A stretch of 64,000 bases of DNA from Chloroflexaceae bacterium (GCA_025057155.1 JANWYD010000002.1:62001-126000); one strand, 5' to 3'. Shown: positions 15,476 through 25,599, numbered from the stretch's first letter. The notes: generated by a model from the letters alone, not told the origin. A program made the numbers and translations.

Positions 15476-17902
15476 TTACGGCAGCCGGAAGCGGAGCCGG
15501 CGTCCCAGACCGGTGAACGCGGCGACCCATTGCCGCGCATCCTGGTAGCCCTGGGCAGCTTCACGTTGGAACTCGATGTACACGCTGCGCAGCAGCCGGT
15601 AGTACACGTTCTGCGTTTTCCAGACATCAACCTCGAAGGGCAGCGAGCGGGCCAGGGCGATGGCCTCGTCGAGTTGCTGGAGCAGTTCTATTGACTCGGG
15701 AAAGGCGTTGAACTCTTCCGTGATACGGTCAATCGTCCGGCCCAGAGTATAGGCCAGGCCAACGGTGTCGAGGGTGACTCCCGAACGCACCGCCTCGCGA
15801 TGGAGGGCCTGGATGGCGTCGAGGTCAAGATGATCCGCTCCGAGCAGGCGCCGCAACTGAGTATTGATGGCGAACTCCGCTGCGATCTGAAACTCGCGAG
15901 GCACAGGCATGCCAATACTGGCAAGAAAGCGCATCAATGGCGCATGGTACTCGTAGATCTGCCGGTAGGCCGCCTCGGCCTCAGCCAGGCTGGAGGTCAG
16001 GATCTGGTTCAGGATCTTGCGCTGCTCATCGCCGAACAGCAGTTTGAGCGAATAGGCCTCCTGGGGGAAGTTGCGGTCCACCAGGCGAATGGTGCCGGGG
16101 ATGTCAGCCCGCTGGAACAACTCGGTGCTTTCGCGCACCAGGGCCTGGTAGGAGGCTTCGTCCTGATACTCGCACACGCCGCCGGAGATGTTATGGTCGC
16201 CCAGATGCAGCATGCCGAAGATCAGGCGGGTCGACTCGCGGGTAATGGTCGAGGTGACGCGCATACGCCCAAGGGCCAGGCGGTTCTTGCCGGCGGGGAG
16301 CAGGTGGTAATCTTCGCGATCCACCTGGTAGGAATAGATCTGTTCCCGCTCCTCGAAGCTCTCGAAGAGCGATGACATGGCGTACAGTGCGCCAACCTTG
16401 CGCAGGTCCACCATTGCGGGACGCACGAAGCGGTCGTAGATCGCCCGCCCGTCGCCCATGGCCGGGTTGTTGCTGCGAGCGCGGGCCAGGCGCTCCAGGA
16501 ACTGCTCCTCGATATCCTCGCCGAACAACTCGCGGGCCAGTTGTACCGCTCGCCCCGCGTAGCGTATCACCTGGATGGTCTCGATACCGGCCAGATCGTC
16601 AAAGAACCAGCCGCAGGAGGTGTACATGAGCAGCAGTTGTCGCTGCAACTCCATGAGCTTGAGCGCGGCGATGCACTGGCTGCTATCCAGGGGAACGCGC
16701 TCGTGGCGGGCGAGGAACCGGTTCACCGTCTCGTCGGAGCGATCGAGGATCACCTCGATGTAGTCGTTGCGCGCCTCCCACGGGTCTTTTAGCAACCGGC
16801 GGCCCTGCAACTCGAATTTCGGCGCCAGCGTGTCGCGCAGCCAGTCGAGGGCGGCACGCAGCGGTTCGCGCCAGTGCTGTCGCCAGCCGGGATTGCTGCC
16901 GGTATTGCAGCCGCAGTCGGTGCTCCAGCGCCCGACGCCGTGCACGCAACTCCAGGCGGTGCGCTCGACGATCTGCACCTCGTGCGTCGGGGGATGCTTG
17001 GCCAGATAGCTGGCGTAGTTCGTCAACTTCGCCAGGCCCCGTTCCTCGATGTACTGAAGCGCGTAGGCCAGGGCCATGTCGCCGTGACGATGGTGGTGGC
17101 CGTAGGTTTCGCCGTCGGTGGCGATGTTAGCGATCTGCGGCCAGGGACGGTACTCGTTAAAGATCCCGGCGATGCGCGCGGCGAAGGTCGCGCCGTTGAT
17201 CAGCAGCCGCTCGAAGGCTACCGCCCGCGATACCGGACCATCGTAGATGAAGACCGCAATCGAGCGCTGGTTGGGCAACTGCACAAGGTAGGGCCGGGTG
17301 GGATCAATCCGCCCGCCGCGCACGTCCGTCCAGACCGTATCGCCCAGGCGGCGCATGTAGTTCACCTGATGCGGTTCAAGGATGGTAAAGCGGATGCCGT
17401 ACTCGGCCATGATCTCCAGGGTCTCGAGATCCACGGCGGTTTCGGGGAGCCACATGCCTTCGGGGAGCCGTCCGAAGCGATGTTGAAAGTCACGGATACC
17501 CCAGACCACCTGGGTGATCTTGTCGCGACGGGAGGCCAGGGGCATGATAATATGGTTGTAGCACTGGGCCATGGCCGAGCCGCGCCCAAACAGGCGCGCG
17601 CTCTCCTCGTCGGCGGCGAGGATGCCCTCGTAGACTGCCGGGGCCTTCTCGGCGAGCCAGCTCAGCAAGGTGGGGCCAAAGTTGAAGCTGATCCGGCTAT
17701 AGTTGTTGACTATCTTGACGATCTGACTCTGGTCATCGAGGATGCGCGAGGCGGCGTTCTGCTCGTAACATTCGGCATTGATGCGTTCGTTCCAGTCGTG
17801 GTAGGGATAAGCCGAGTCCTGCTGCTCAATCGCCTCAAGCCACGGGTTTTCGCGCGGCGGCTGGTAGAAGTGCCCGTGGATGCAGATGTAGCGCTCCGCC
17901 AT
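15476..17902 (-). CDS. GH57-family glycoside hydrolase with DUF3536
   Basis: An 808-residue protein starting MAERYICIHGHFYQPPRENPW, the first conserved block of GH57 (HGHFYQPPREN). MWLPETAVDLETLEIMAEYGI carries a Glu in the position of the GH57 nucleophile, and ANIATDGETYGHHHRHGDMAL supplies Asp/Glu candidates for acid catalysis. The C-terminal half (about 300-800) corresponds to DUF3536. GH57 members act on alpha-1,4-glucans as amylases, 4-alpha-glucanotransferases or branching enzymes; which applies is unknown. It is the last gene of the minus-strand glgE-maltokinase-glgB run, 138 bp after glgB, supporting a role in alpha-glucan remodelling or turnover. Confidence 0.85.
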   Translation of the reverse strand: MAERYICIHGHFYQPPRENPWLEAIEQQDSAYPYHDWNERINAECYEQNAASRILDDQSQIVKIVNNYSRISFNFGPTLLSWLAEKAPAVYEGILAADEESARLFGRGSAMAQCYNHIIMPLASRRDKITQVVWGIRDFQHRFGRLPEGMWLPETAVDLETLEIMAEYGIRFTILEPHQVNYMRRLGDTVWTDVRGGRIDPTRPYLVQLPNQRSIAVFIYDGPVSRAVAFERLLINGATFAARIAGIFNEYRPWPQIANIATDGETYGHHHRHGDMALAYALQYIEERGLAKLTNYASYLAKHPPTHEVQIVERTAWSCVHGVGRWSTDCGCNTGSNPGWRQHWREPLRAALDWLRDTLAPKFELQGRRLLKDPWEARNDYIEVILDRSDETVNRFLARHERVPLDSSQCIAALKLMELQRQLLLMYTSCGWFFDDLAGIETIQVIRYAGRAVQLARELFGEDIEEQFLERLARARSNNPAMGDGRAIYDRFVRPAMVDLRKVGALYAMSSLFESFEEREQIYSYQVDREDYHLLPAGKNRLALGRMRVTSTITRESTRLIFGMLHLGDHNISGGVCEYQDEASYQALVRESTELFQRADIPGTIRLVDRNFPQEAYSLKLLFGDEQRKILNQILTSSLAEAEAAYRQIYEYHAPLMRFLASIGMPVPREFQIAAEFAINTQLRRLLGADHLDLDAIQALHREAVRSGVTLDTVGLAYTLGRTIDRITEEFNAFPESIELLQQLDEAIALARSLPFEVDVWKTQNVYYRLLRSVYIEFQREAAQGYQDARQWVAAFTGLGRRLRFRLP

Positions 17903-18040
17903 ACTTATTTCAGAAGGGTTGTCCCCTCCGGCTCCTCTTCGCTGAATACAGAGAACCCGACAACCCGACGCCGCGACAGGCGCGCCTGCCGGGTGGCCGG
18001 GTTGCCGGAGATGACGCTGACGGACACTCTCGAAGCGCCC

Positions 18041-20125
18041 TCAGCCTTCGCTCTTGAAGTACAGCGCCCCCAGCGGCGGCAGGTCGAGCACCAGGGAGTA
18101 AGGACGCCCGTGCGACATGTGCTCCTCAGCCATCACGCCGCCTGCATTGCCGATGCCGCTGCCCCAGTACTCGGTGGCGTCGCTGTTGAGAATCTCCTTC
18201 CACCACCCGCCACGGGGCACGCCGATGCGGAACTTGTAGCGGGGAACGGGAGTGCAGTTCAGCACCACCAGGATCAAATCGCCGGTAGAGCGCGCCCGGC
18301 GGAAGAACGAGTAGGTGCTGTTTTCAGCATCATTGGCGTCAATCCACTCGAAGCCTGCCGGATCGCAGTCAAGCTCGTGCAGGGCCGGCTCATTCACATA
18401 CAGCCGGTTCAGATCGGCCACGAGTTTCAAGACGCCCTGGTGCGAGGGGAACATCAACAGGTGCCAGTCGAGGCTCTCGTCGTGCTTCCACTCGCGCCAC
18501 TGGCCGAACTCGCCGCCCATGAAGATCAGCTTCTTGCCCGGCTGGCCGTACTGGTAGCTGTAGAGCAGGCGCAGGTTGGCGAACTTCTGCCATACATCGC
18601 CGGACATTTTATCGAGCAGCGAGCCTTTGCCGTGCACCACCTCATCGTGCGAGAGTGAGAGCACGTAGTTTTCGGTGAACATGTATAGCCCGCGGAAGGT
18701 CAACTCATTGTGGTGGTAGCGGCGGTGGATAGGGTCGCGGCGGAAGTATTTGAGCGTATCGTTCATCCAGCCCATGTCCCACTTGAAGCCGAAGCCCAGC
18801 CCGCCCACGTAGACCGGCCGCGAGACCATGGGCCAGGCCGTGCTCTCTTCGGCGAAGGTCTGAGCGGTAGGATAGTTCTTGTAGACCTCGGTGTTGAACT
18901 GGCGGAGAAACATAATTGCTTCGATGTTCTCTTTGCCGCCGTACTGGTTGGGGATCCACTCGCCGGGCCGCCGCGAGTAGTCGAGATAGAGCATACTGGC
19001 CACAGCGTCCACCCGCAGGCCATCGATATGGTACTTATCGAGCCAGAAGAGCGCCGAGCTGATCAGGAAGCTCCGCACCTCATTGCGGCCGTAGTTGAAG
19101 ATGTAGCTGCCCCAGTCGGGATGGTAGCCCTTGCGCGGATCGGCGTGCTCGAAGAGGTGCGTGCCATCGAAGTAGCTCAGGGCGTAGCCATCGGTAGGGA
19201 AGTGCGAGGGCACCCAGTCGAGAATGATGCCGATGCCCTGCTGGTGCAGGTAATCCACGAAGTACTTAAAGTCCTCCGGCGTCCCATAGCGGCTGGTGGG
19301 CGCAAAGTAGCCGGTGGACTGGTAGCCCCACGAGCCATAGAACGGGTGCTCGGTGACCGGCAGCAACTCGATATGGGTGAACCCGGCGCGCTTGACGTGC
19401 TCGGCCAGACGCGGAGCGATCTCGCGGTAGGTTAAGGAACGGCCGCCCTCTTCGGGCACGCGCATCCACGAGCCGAGGTGCACCTCATAGATCGACATAG
19501 GCGCGCTGACGCCCTGGAGCTGGCCGCGGGCCTGCATCCAGGCCCCATCCCCCCACTCGTACTCCTGGTCCCAGACAATCGAGGCCGTGCGCGGCGGGAC
19601 CTCGAAGAAGAAGCCGAAGGGATCAGTCTTGTCTTCGCGGTAGCCATAGTAGCGCGAGGCGATGTGGTACTTATAGTGCGCGCCTTTGCCGACGCCAGGC
19701 ACGAAGGTCTCCCAGATCCCCGAATTGCCCCTACAGCGCATGGCATTCTTGCCGGCGTCCCAGCCGTTCCAGTCGCCGATGACCGCCACGTACTCGGCGT
19801 TGGGCGCCCAGACGGCGAAGTAAGTGCCCTGTTCGCCATTCAGCGTGGTAATATGCGCGCCCAGTTTCTCGTAGGCGCGGAAGTGGGTGCCTTCGCCGAA
19901 GAGGTACAGGTCGTCGTCGGTCAGGAACGGCAGCGGGTACTGCGGCGCGGGGGGAGTCACCGCCACGACGGTGTCGGTCGGGGCCTCGGCAGGAGCGGCG
20001 GCCTGCTCGGCCGCGCCGGTGGCAGCATGCTCAGCGACAGCGGCCTCTTCCGGCGCCATTTCCGCGCCATTCGTAGCGAGGGCTTTCTTCGAGCGGCTGG
20101 TTGTCCTGATGGTCTCTTCCGACAT
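18041..20125 (-). CDS. glgB: 1,4-alpha-glucan branching enzyme (GH13)
   Basis: The 694-residue product makes alpha-1,6 branches in glycogen-like glucan. After an unusual Ala/Glu-rich extension (about 1-60), residues 85-190 form the CBM48 module ([27 protein letters not shown]). The GH13 barrel follows with [41 protein letters not shown], the nucleophile Asp in [11 protein letters not shown] (about 373), the acid Glu in FAEESTAWP (about 424) and [14 protein letters not shown] (HDE, about 492). Only 41 bp separate it from the maltokinase gene, so it is in the operon with glgE. GlgB and GlgE together build branched alpha-glucan from maltose-1-phosphate. Confidence 0.95.
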   Translation of the reverse strand: MSEETIRTTSRSKKALATNGAEMAPEEAAVAEHAATGAAEQAAAPAEAPTDTVVAVTPPAPQYPLPFLTDDDLYLFGEGTHFRAYEKLGAHITTLNGEQGTYFAVWAPNAEYVAVIGDWNGWDAGKNAMRCRGNSGIWETFVPGVGKGAHYKYHIASRYYGYREDKTDPFGFFFEVPPRTASIVWDQEYEWGDGAWMQARGQLQGVSAPMSIYEVHLGSWMRVPEEGGRSLTYREIAPRLAEHVKRAGFTHIELLPVTEHPFYGSWGYQSTGYFAPTSRYGTPEDFKYFVDYLHQQGIGIILDWVPSHFPTDGYALSYFDGTHLFEHADPRKGYHPDWGSYIFNYGRNEVRSFLISSALFWLDKYHIDGLRVDAVASMLYLDYSRRPGEWIPNQYGGKENIEAIMFLRQFNTEVYKNYPTAQTFAEESTAWPMVSRPVYVGGLGFGFKWDMGWMNDTLKYFRRDPIHRRYHHNELTFRGLYMFTENYVLSLSHDEVVHGKGSLLDKMSGDVWQKFANLRLLYSYQYGQPGKKLIFMGGEFGQWREWKHDESLDWHLLMFPSHQGVLKLVADLNRLYVNEPALHELDCDPAGFEWIDANDAENSTYSFFRRARSTGDLILVVLNCTPVPRYKFRIGVPRGGWWKEILNSDATEYWGSGIGNAGGVMAEEHMSHGRPYSLVLDLPPLGALYFKSEG

Positions 20126-20166
20126 TATGGTTCCTTATCACTACAGACGCGCGTCAGCCACAATGG

Positions 20167-21810
20167 TCAGGCCGCGACCTGGTGCAGCACACCGCTGAGG
20201 GGGATGCTGAGCCAGGCCGGACGGTTGTTCATCTCATAGCCAATTTCATAGATCAGCTTCTCAAGCATAAAGACCTCGAGCAGCGCCTCCAGATCGGCAA
20301 GGGCGGCGGGGATAAATGGCGCTCCCGCCGCGTGGCGCAGATAGGCGCCGAGGTACGCGGCGCCTGCCCGGAAGGACCAGCAATCGGCCCAGCGGCGCAT
20401 CATCGCCCGCTCTTCACTATCCGGCTGCGCGAAGAGGGTAGCATAGGCGGCGTACTGGAACGAGCGCAGCATGCCCGCGACATCGCAGAGGGGCGAGCGT
20501 TTAAGGCGGCGCTCGCTGATGGGGCGCACCGGCTCGCCTTCGAAGTCAATGATCATGAAGTCGGCGCCGGTGTAGAGCACCTGGCCCAGGTGAAAGTCGC
20601 CGTGGACGCGGGTTCGCAGCGCCGCGATGGTGGTGGCAGTGATACGCTGAAAGCGCGCCAGCAGGGCCGCTTCCAGCGCCAGGACGGCTTCGGCCTGGGC
20701 GCGCAACGCAGCGGGCAGGCGGGGGGCCACCTGACGCAAACCCGCGAAAGTCTGCGTAGTGAGGGCATGCATGCTCGCATAGAGCGCGCGCTGGTAGGAG
20801 ATGGAAAACGGTTCAGGGGCAAAGGCCGGCTCCGCACCGGCGGCGAGGGCCAGATGCAGGTCGGCGGTGCGTTCACCCAGCCGCTGCGCCTGCGCCAGGT
20901 AGGGGCCGACCACCTCTTCGGCCGGTGGCGTTGGCGATTCGAGGGCGGCCGCCAGCAGAGCGGACGTCGTCAGCAGCCCTTCGGGCAGGCGCAGCTCGGC
21001 ACGGGCGCGGGCCTGGTCGTAGGAGCGTCGCGCCACGGCGAGGGTGTACTCCCAGGCATCGCCTTCATTGGCGACGTAGCCCTGAACCATGCCCAGGCTC
21101 ATCGGAGCCTCGTCGCCGCGCAGGTATTCGAGGGCGCCGACGGTGGGCGGCGTGTAGGGAAAAGCATATTCGGTAAGGTAGCGTCCGATTTCCAGGTCAG
21201 GGTTTATCCCCGGTTCGACCTTGCGGAAGATCTTCATAATCAGCGCGCTGCCGAAGATGAGCGAAGTATTGCTCTGCTCGGCGCTGACGACGCGCGGCGC
21301 CAGGTTCTCAAAGCGGGCCGGCGGCAGGGCGGGGCCGGGGCAACCCGCGACCTCGCCCCCGTTGATGGTGCGCAGACGCCGCCCCAATACCGCCACTTCA
21401 AGCAGGGCGCGGGCAACATCCCGATCAACCAGCAGCGGTTCAAAAATGACCCCCGGCGCCCCGTCAGCGGTGAGCGCCAGGCGAGCGATCACGGCGTGGC
21501 GCGCTTCGCCGAGCAGGCGAAGCGCCCGTTGGCCGGCAGCATAGGCCATGGACACGAGATAGGTTTCGGGAGCGCCTTCGGCGTACTGCACGGCCACCAA
21601 GACCAGATAGGCCCGATCGCCGGCATCGGGCAACAACGCAGCATCGCTGATGGTCGCCGACGTAATGGTGCGGGACTTGGCCCCGAACCAGCGCTGCGGG
21701 CGCAGAAACGCCGGCAGGGCTTGCTCGAGGGCGCCTCGGGGACCATCGGAGAAGATCGCGTCCCACGAACCCGCAGTGATGGCAAGCAGCGGCGGCCATT
21801 CAGAACGCAT
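20167..21810 (-). CDS. Maltokinase
   Basis: The 547-residue protein matches maltokinase (Pep2/Mak), which phosphorylates maltose with ATP to give maltose-1-phosphate, the GlgE substrate. ALPAFLRPQRWFGAKSRTI is the typical N-terminal cap motif; SLIFGSALIMKIFRKVEPGINPDLEIGRYL provides the ATP-site Lys. The kinase core has RVHGDFHLGQVLY (catalytic Asp) and MIIDFEGEPVRPISERRLKRSPLCDVAGMLRSF (metal-binding DFEGEP). The ATG at 21810 overlaps the glgE stop as TGATG, indicating translational coupling; a GTG immediately before it is also possible. Mak is often fused to trehalose synthase; here it is separate and no treS is in the window. Confidence 0.92.
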   Translation of the reverse strand: MRSEWPPLLAITAGSWDAIFSDGPRGALEQALPAFLRPQRWFGAKSRTITSATISDAALLPDAGDRAYLVLVAVQYAEGAPETYLVSMAYAAGQRALRLLGEARHAVIARLALTADGAPGVIFEPLLVDRDVARALLEVAVLGRRLRTINGGEVAGCPGPALPPARFENLAPRVVSAEQSNTSLIFGSALIMKIFRKVEPGINPDLEIGRYLTEYAFPYTPPTVGALEYLRGDEAPMSLGMVQGYVANEGDAWEYTLAVARRSYDQARARAELRLPEGLLTTSALLAAALESPTPPAEEVVGPYLAQAQRLGERTADLHLALAAGAEPAFAPEPFSISYQRALYASMHALTTQTFAGLRQVAPRLPAALRAQAEAVLALEAALLARFQRITATTIAALRTRVHGDFHLGQVLYTGADFMIIDFEGEPVRPISERRLKRSPLCDVAGMLRSFQYAAYATLFAQPDSEERAMMRRWADCWSFRAGAAYLGAYLRHAAGAPFIPAALADLEALLEVFMLEKLIYEIGYEMNNRPAWLSIPLSGVLHQVAA

Positions 21811-23861
21811 CACGCGAAATACTCGAACCCGGTGAGATCACGTTCGCGGCGGCGAATACGAAAGATATGCACCGGCATGACCTGCGGATTCAGTTCGACA
21901 TAGTTAAAATCGCCGTGCCAGAGGTAGCGCGCGTCGCTGAGCAGATCGTGGGCCTGATAATCGCCCTCAAGGCCCCACTCGGCCGTGGGCACCTGCACGT
22001 AGCCGCTCTGGGTGTTGACGGGATCGAGATTCACCACGACGAGCACGATGTTCTGCAAGTCGGGAGTCGCTTTGCTATAGGCCAGAAGCTGCTCATTCTC
22101 GACGAAGTTGCTGTCCACGCGATGGAAGCGCAGCCACTCGTTGCGCTGCAACGCCGGATTCTCGCGGCGAATGCGGTTGAGCCGGGCGATAAAATGGCGC
22201 AGGCTATGGGGTTGATCCAGGCGCCAGAAATGGATCTCATACTTCTCAGAGTCGACATACTCCTCGCGCCCCTGCACCGGCACGTGGTACATCAACTCGT
22301 ACAGGGGCCCATACATCCCCCAGCTTGCGGAGAGGGTCGCGGCCATCGCAGCGCGAGTAAGAAAGACCGAGCGGTGGCCAGGGTAAAACTGGGGGGTTAG
22401 AATATCCGGCGTATTGGGCCAGAAATTGGGGCAGAAGAACTCACGCACCTCGGTGCGGGTGAGTTCCTGCAGGTACTCGGTGATTTCCCACTTGGCGGTG
22501 CGCCAGGTGTAGTAGGTGTAGCTCTGGGTAAAGCCGAGTTTGGCCAGGTTGTACATCACCTTCGGGCGGGTAAAGGCTTCGGAGAGCAGGATCAATTCGG
22601 GATGATCGCGCTTCAACTCACCGATGCACCACTCCCAGAAGCGAAAACTCTTGGTGTGGGGATTGTCCACGCGGAACACGGTGACGCCCTGGGCGATCCA
22701 GAACTCAAAGATGCTCTTCAACTCGCGCCAGAGGGCCTGCCAGTCCTCGGTTTCAAAGTCGAAAGGGTAGATATCCTGGTACTTCTTGGGCGGGTTCTCA
22801 GCATACTGGATGGTGCCATCAGGACGCTTGCGGAACCACTGGGGATGTTCCTTCACATAGGGGTGATCGGGCGAACACTGAAAGGCGATATCAAGGGCCA
22901 CTTCAATGCCATAGGCGCGCGCGGCCGCGACCAGGGCGCGAAAGTCTTCCAGCGTGCCCAGTTCAGGATGGACGCTCTTATGACCGCCCTCCTCACTGCC
23001 AATCGCCCAGGGGCTGCCGGGGTCGCCAGGCTGGGCGGTAATGCTATTGTTCTTCCCCTTGCGGAACTGCCGGCCGATGGGGTGGATCGGCGGCAGGTAG
23101 AGCACATCGAAGCCCAGTTCGGCCACGTAGGGCAGGCGAGCGATCACATCGCGGAAGGTGCCGTGGCGACCAGGTTCGGGCGAGGCCGAGCGCGGGAACA
23201 GCTCGTACCAGGCCGAGAAGCGCGCCAGTTGGCGGTTGACCTCCACCTGCAGTTCCCGTTCGTACACGCTCACGAAGCGCGGCGGCAGATGGGCGGCCAT
23301 GCGTGCGGCCAGGTCGGGCATAAAGGCCGCCTCGGCGTCGCCGTGGCGCAGGGCCTGCTCATAACCGCGCAACACCGCCGCCTCGGCCTCGGGGGCGGCC
23401 TCAGCCGCCTCGCGCACCAGATCGGCCCCGATCAGTAGATCCACCTGCACATCCTGATGCGCTTCCACCCGCTTATGCAACTGGTGCTTCCAGGTGGCAA
23501 AGCGATCGATCCAGCCAATAACGGTGTAGGTGTAACGCCCCATCTCGGTAACCGTAAACTGCCCCCGCCAGCGATCGTTGACCAGGAACTGCATTGGCGC
23601 CTCGCGCCACTGCGTATCCGAAGGACCGCGGTAGCGGATCGCGCAGGCGATCACGTCGTGCCCGTCGGCGAAGGCGTCGCACTCCACCACGACTGTATCG
23701 CCAACGACCCGCTTGATCGGGTAGCGTCCACCATCAATCTCAGGCGTCACCCGCTCGATCACCACCCGGCGGCGCCCCTCGCCAACCGCCGCCAGACCGT
23801 TGAGCGCAATCTCCTCGGCTTGCTTCACCTTCGCCGTAGACTGCTTCGCCTTCGCTGGCAT
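21810..23861 (-). CDS. glgE: Alpha-1,4-glucan:maltose-1-phosphate maltosyltransferase
   Basis: A 683-residue GH13_3 enzyme that extends alpha-1,4-glucan with maltose from maltose-1-phosphate. The N-terminal beta domain (RVVIERVTPEIDGGRYPIKRVVGDTVVVECDAFADGHD) and helical bundle (about 125-200) precede the barrel. GFDVLYLPPIHPIGRQFRKGKNN, the nucleophile Asp in VTVFRVDNPHTKSFRFWEW and the acid Glu in LILLSEAFTRPKVMYNLAKLGF are GlgE signatures. I chose the ATG at 23861 because GGGGGAG stands 6 nt before it; the ATG at 23876 lacks a ribosome-binding site. First gene of the glgE-maltokinase-glgB-GH57 operon; a TGA-TATTAT extended -10 lies 54 nt upstream. Confidence 0.95.
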   Translation of the reverse strand: MPAKAKQSTAKVKQAEEIALNGLAAVGEGRRRVVIERVTPEIDGGRYPIKRVVGDTVVVECDAFADGHDVIACAIRYRGPSDTQWREAPMQFLVNDRWRGQFTVTEMGRYTYTVIGWIDRFATWKHQLHKRVEAHQDVQVDLLIGADLVREAAEAAPEAEAAVLRGYEQALRHGDAEAAFMPDLAARMAAHLPPRFVSVYERELQVEVNRQLARFSAWYELFPRSASPEPGRHGTFRDVIARLPYVAELGFDVLYLPPIHPIGRQFRKGKNNSITAQPGDPGSPWAIGSEEGGHKSVHPELGTLEDFRALVAAARAYGIEVALDIAFQCSPDHPYVKEHPQWFRKRPDGTIQYAENPPKKYQDIYPFDFETEDWQALWRELKSIFEFWIAQGVTVFRVDNPHTKSFRFWEWCIGELKRDHPELILLSEAFTRPKVMYNLAKLGFTQSYTYYTWRTAKWEITEYLQELTRTEVREFFCPNFWPNTPDILTPQFYPGHRSVFLTRAAMAATLSASWGMYGPLYELMYHVPVQGREEYVDSEKYEIHFWRLDQPHSLRHFIARLNRIRRENPALQRNEWLRFHRVDSNFVENEQLLAYSKATPDLQNIVLVVVNLDPVNTQSGYVQVPTAEWGLEGDYQAHDLLSDARYLWHGDFNYVELNPQVMPVHIFRIRRRERDLTGFEYFA

Positions 23862-23914
23862 CACCGGCTCCCCCATGTGCGCGCTACTACAGGTGGCCTA
23901 TGAAAAACAACACA

Positions 23915-23920
23915 ATAATA
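23915..23920 (-). promoter_or_regulatory. Candidate promoter of the glgE operon
   Basis: On the minus strand TGA-TATTAT forms an extended -10, 54 nt upstream of the chosen glgE ATG. The region from here to the DUF418 gene (to 24155) otherwise shows nothing but a possible TAGAAT (24041-24046) for that gene. Confidence 0.4.
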
Positions 23921-24155
23921 TCAGCGCGCGGCTCTCTGCCGGCGCCACGCTAGCGACATGCTTCCGTTTGTGAATATAGAACGAGCTTCCCTACCGCTGC
24001 CATTCTACCCAATAGCAGGCGCATGTGTCAAACGAGCGCTTAGAATGGGGCGGAACCTGGGTCGCGGTCCGCCTCCTGCGGGACGGCTATGCCGCTTGAA
24101 AGCTGGAGTCTGGGATTTGCCCCTCTGACAGGCTCTTTACAAAAGGAGAACCCTG

Positions 24156-25448
24156 ATGACCTGGACGGACCAATCCGAACACTCCGCGGTTGCGCCAGTG
24201 CAACCCGCGGAGCGCATCCCGACGCTGGACATGGTGCGCGGCTTTGCCCTCTTCGGCATCCTCACCGTAAACATGTTCTTTTTTAGTCATCCCTTCCAGG
24301 ACCTGCTGTTGCCCCCGCCATCGGAGGCGACCTGGTACGACCGGCTGGCGACCTGGCTGGTGCGCCTCCTTAGCGAGGGCAAGTTTTACCCGCTCTTCTC
24401 TCTGCTCTTCGGGCTGGGGTTTGCGCTCCAGCTCGAGCGAGCACGCGCGCGGGGGGGGCGCTTCGCCCCGCTCTACCTGCGGCGATTACTGGTGCTGCTC
24501 GGCGTCGGTCTGGTGCATGCCTGCCTGATCTGGGTTGGCGACATCCTTGTGCTCTATGCAGTGCTGGGAGCGGTGCTGCTGCTGTTTGCCGGAGTCAGGC
24601 GCCCGCGCACCCTGCTGATCTGGGCGGCGATCTTCTTTACGGCGCCACATCTCATCACGTTCGCTCTGGCGAGTCTGGTTGAACTGGCGCGTCTCATGCC
24701 CGGAGGCGCCGCCCAGATCGAGGCGGTCTTCGCCGAGCAGGAGGCCATGTTTCGCCAGCAGCGCGAAGAGGCCATCGCGATCTACAGCGCCGGCTCGTTC
24801 GCCGAGATCACCGCGCAGCGCGCCCGTGATCTCCAGACAATCTGGCTTGGCACGCTGGTAATGGCGCCAATGGTGATGACCATGTTTCTTATCGGAACCG
24901 TTCTCGGGCGCCAGAGGGTCTTTCGCGACATTCCGGCACACTGGCGGCTCTGGCGCCGGCTGGTGATCTGGGGCTTTGCGATTGGCCTCCCGGCCAATCT
25001 GCTCTATACGGTCATGGCCGAGAATGTGCAGCGGGCCGAGTTCGGCTGGCAACTGGCATGGATGAACCTGGCCCTGGGGATCGGCGGCCTGGCCCAGAGT
25101 CTGGCCTACCTGGGCGCGTTGACGCTCCTTGCCGGGCGCATGCCCTGGCAGCGCTGGCTCGGCGCGCTGCGCCCGGCGGGCCAGATGGCTCTGAGCAATT
25201 ACCTGCTCCAGTCCATCGTTGCGACGCTGATCTTCTATGGCTACGGCCTGGGGCTGTTCAACCAGGTTGGCATGGCCCTCGGGTTGCTCATGGCGCTGCT
25301 GATCTACCTGGCGCAGATCCCGCTGAGCCACTGGTGGATGGCCCGCTTCCGCTACGGCCCCGCGGAGTGGCTCTGGCGCAGCCTGACCTACCTGCGCCCG
25401 CAACCGATGCGCCAGGCGCCCTCAAGCGCCAGCAAGACCGCCGTTTGA
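24156..25448 (+). CDS. DUF418 (YeiB-family) membrane protein
   Basis: A 430-residue polytopic protein. RIPTLDMVRGFALFGILTVNMFFF near the N-terminus is the hallmark of the YeiB/DUF418 family (related to DUF1624 and heparan-alpha-glucosaminide acetyltransferase-like membrane folds). About eight to ten hydrophobic segments follow; GKFYPLFSLLFGLGFALQLERARARG and the C-terminal RPAGQMALSNYLLQSI ... SHWWMARFRYGPAEWLWRSLTYLRPQPM are both family blocks (GR(M/L)ALTNYL, FGPLEWLWR). The ATG has AGGAGA upstream. Function in the family is poorly known, with membrane-transport or lipid-modification roles suspected. It is flanked by the divergent glgE operon and convergent nadC, with no clear functional link. 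Confidence 0.9.
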   Translation: MTWTDQSEHSAVAPVQPAERIPTLDMVRGFALFGILTVNMFFFSHPFQDLLLPPPSEATWYDRLATWLVRLLSEGKFYPLFSLLFGLGFALQLERARARGGRFAPLYLRRLLVLLGVGLVHACLIWVGDILVLYAVLGAVLLLFAGVRRPRTLLIWAAIFFTAPHLITFALASLVELARLMPGGAAQIEAVFAEQEAMFRQQREEAIAIYSAGSFAEITAQRARDLQTIWLGTLVMAPMVMTMFLIGTVLGRQRVFRDIPAHWRLWRRLVIWGFAIGLPANLLYTVMAENVQRAEFGWQLAWMNLALGIGGLAQSLAYLGALTLLAGRMPWQRWLGALRPAGQMALSNYLLQSIVATLIFYGYGLGLFNQVGMALGLLMALLIYLAQIPLSHWWMARFRYGPAEWLWRSLTYLRPQPMRQAPSSASKTAV

Positions 25449-25513
25449 GGGAGACGCCCCCCAGAGTGGTTCAAAGTCAGCCATTCTAACGTTCCCGTCG
25501 CTCCGCGTCTCCA

Positions 25514-25566
25514 CACCTCCACACCTCCACAGAACCGGTCCGCGAAGGTGTGGAGGCGTGGAGGTG
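25514..25566. terminator. GTGGAGGTG-type inverted repeat between convergent genes
   Basis: CACCTCCACACCTCCACA (25514-25531) mirrors TGTGGAGGCGTGGAGGTG (25549-25566) with one mismatch and a 17-nt loop, between convergent gene ends at 25448 and 25600. Same word family as 7348-7413. Confidence 0.6.
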
Positions 25567-25599
25567 AAGCCGGCGTTGTCAGGAGGTTTGAACCCTGTA

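Noticed and set aside
16874-18658. Long open frame of about 590 codons on the plus strand opposite the GH57 and glgB genes
   Set aside because: It is a shadow frame of GC-rich coding DNA; it crosses the boundary between two well-supported minus-strand genes and has no recognisable motif.
20182-21903. 573-codon plus-strand frame opposite the maltokinase gene
   Set aside because: Antisense to an enzyme with intact catalytic motifs; composition typical of antisense frames.
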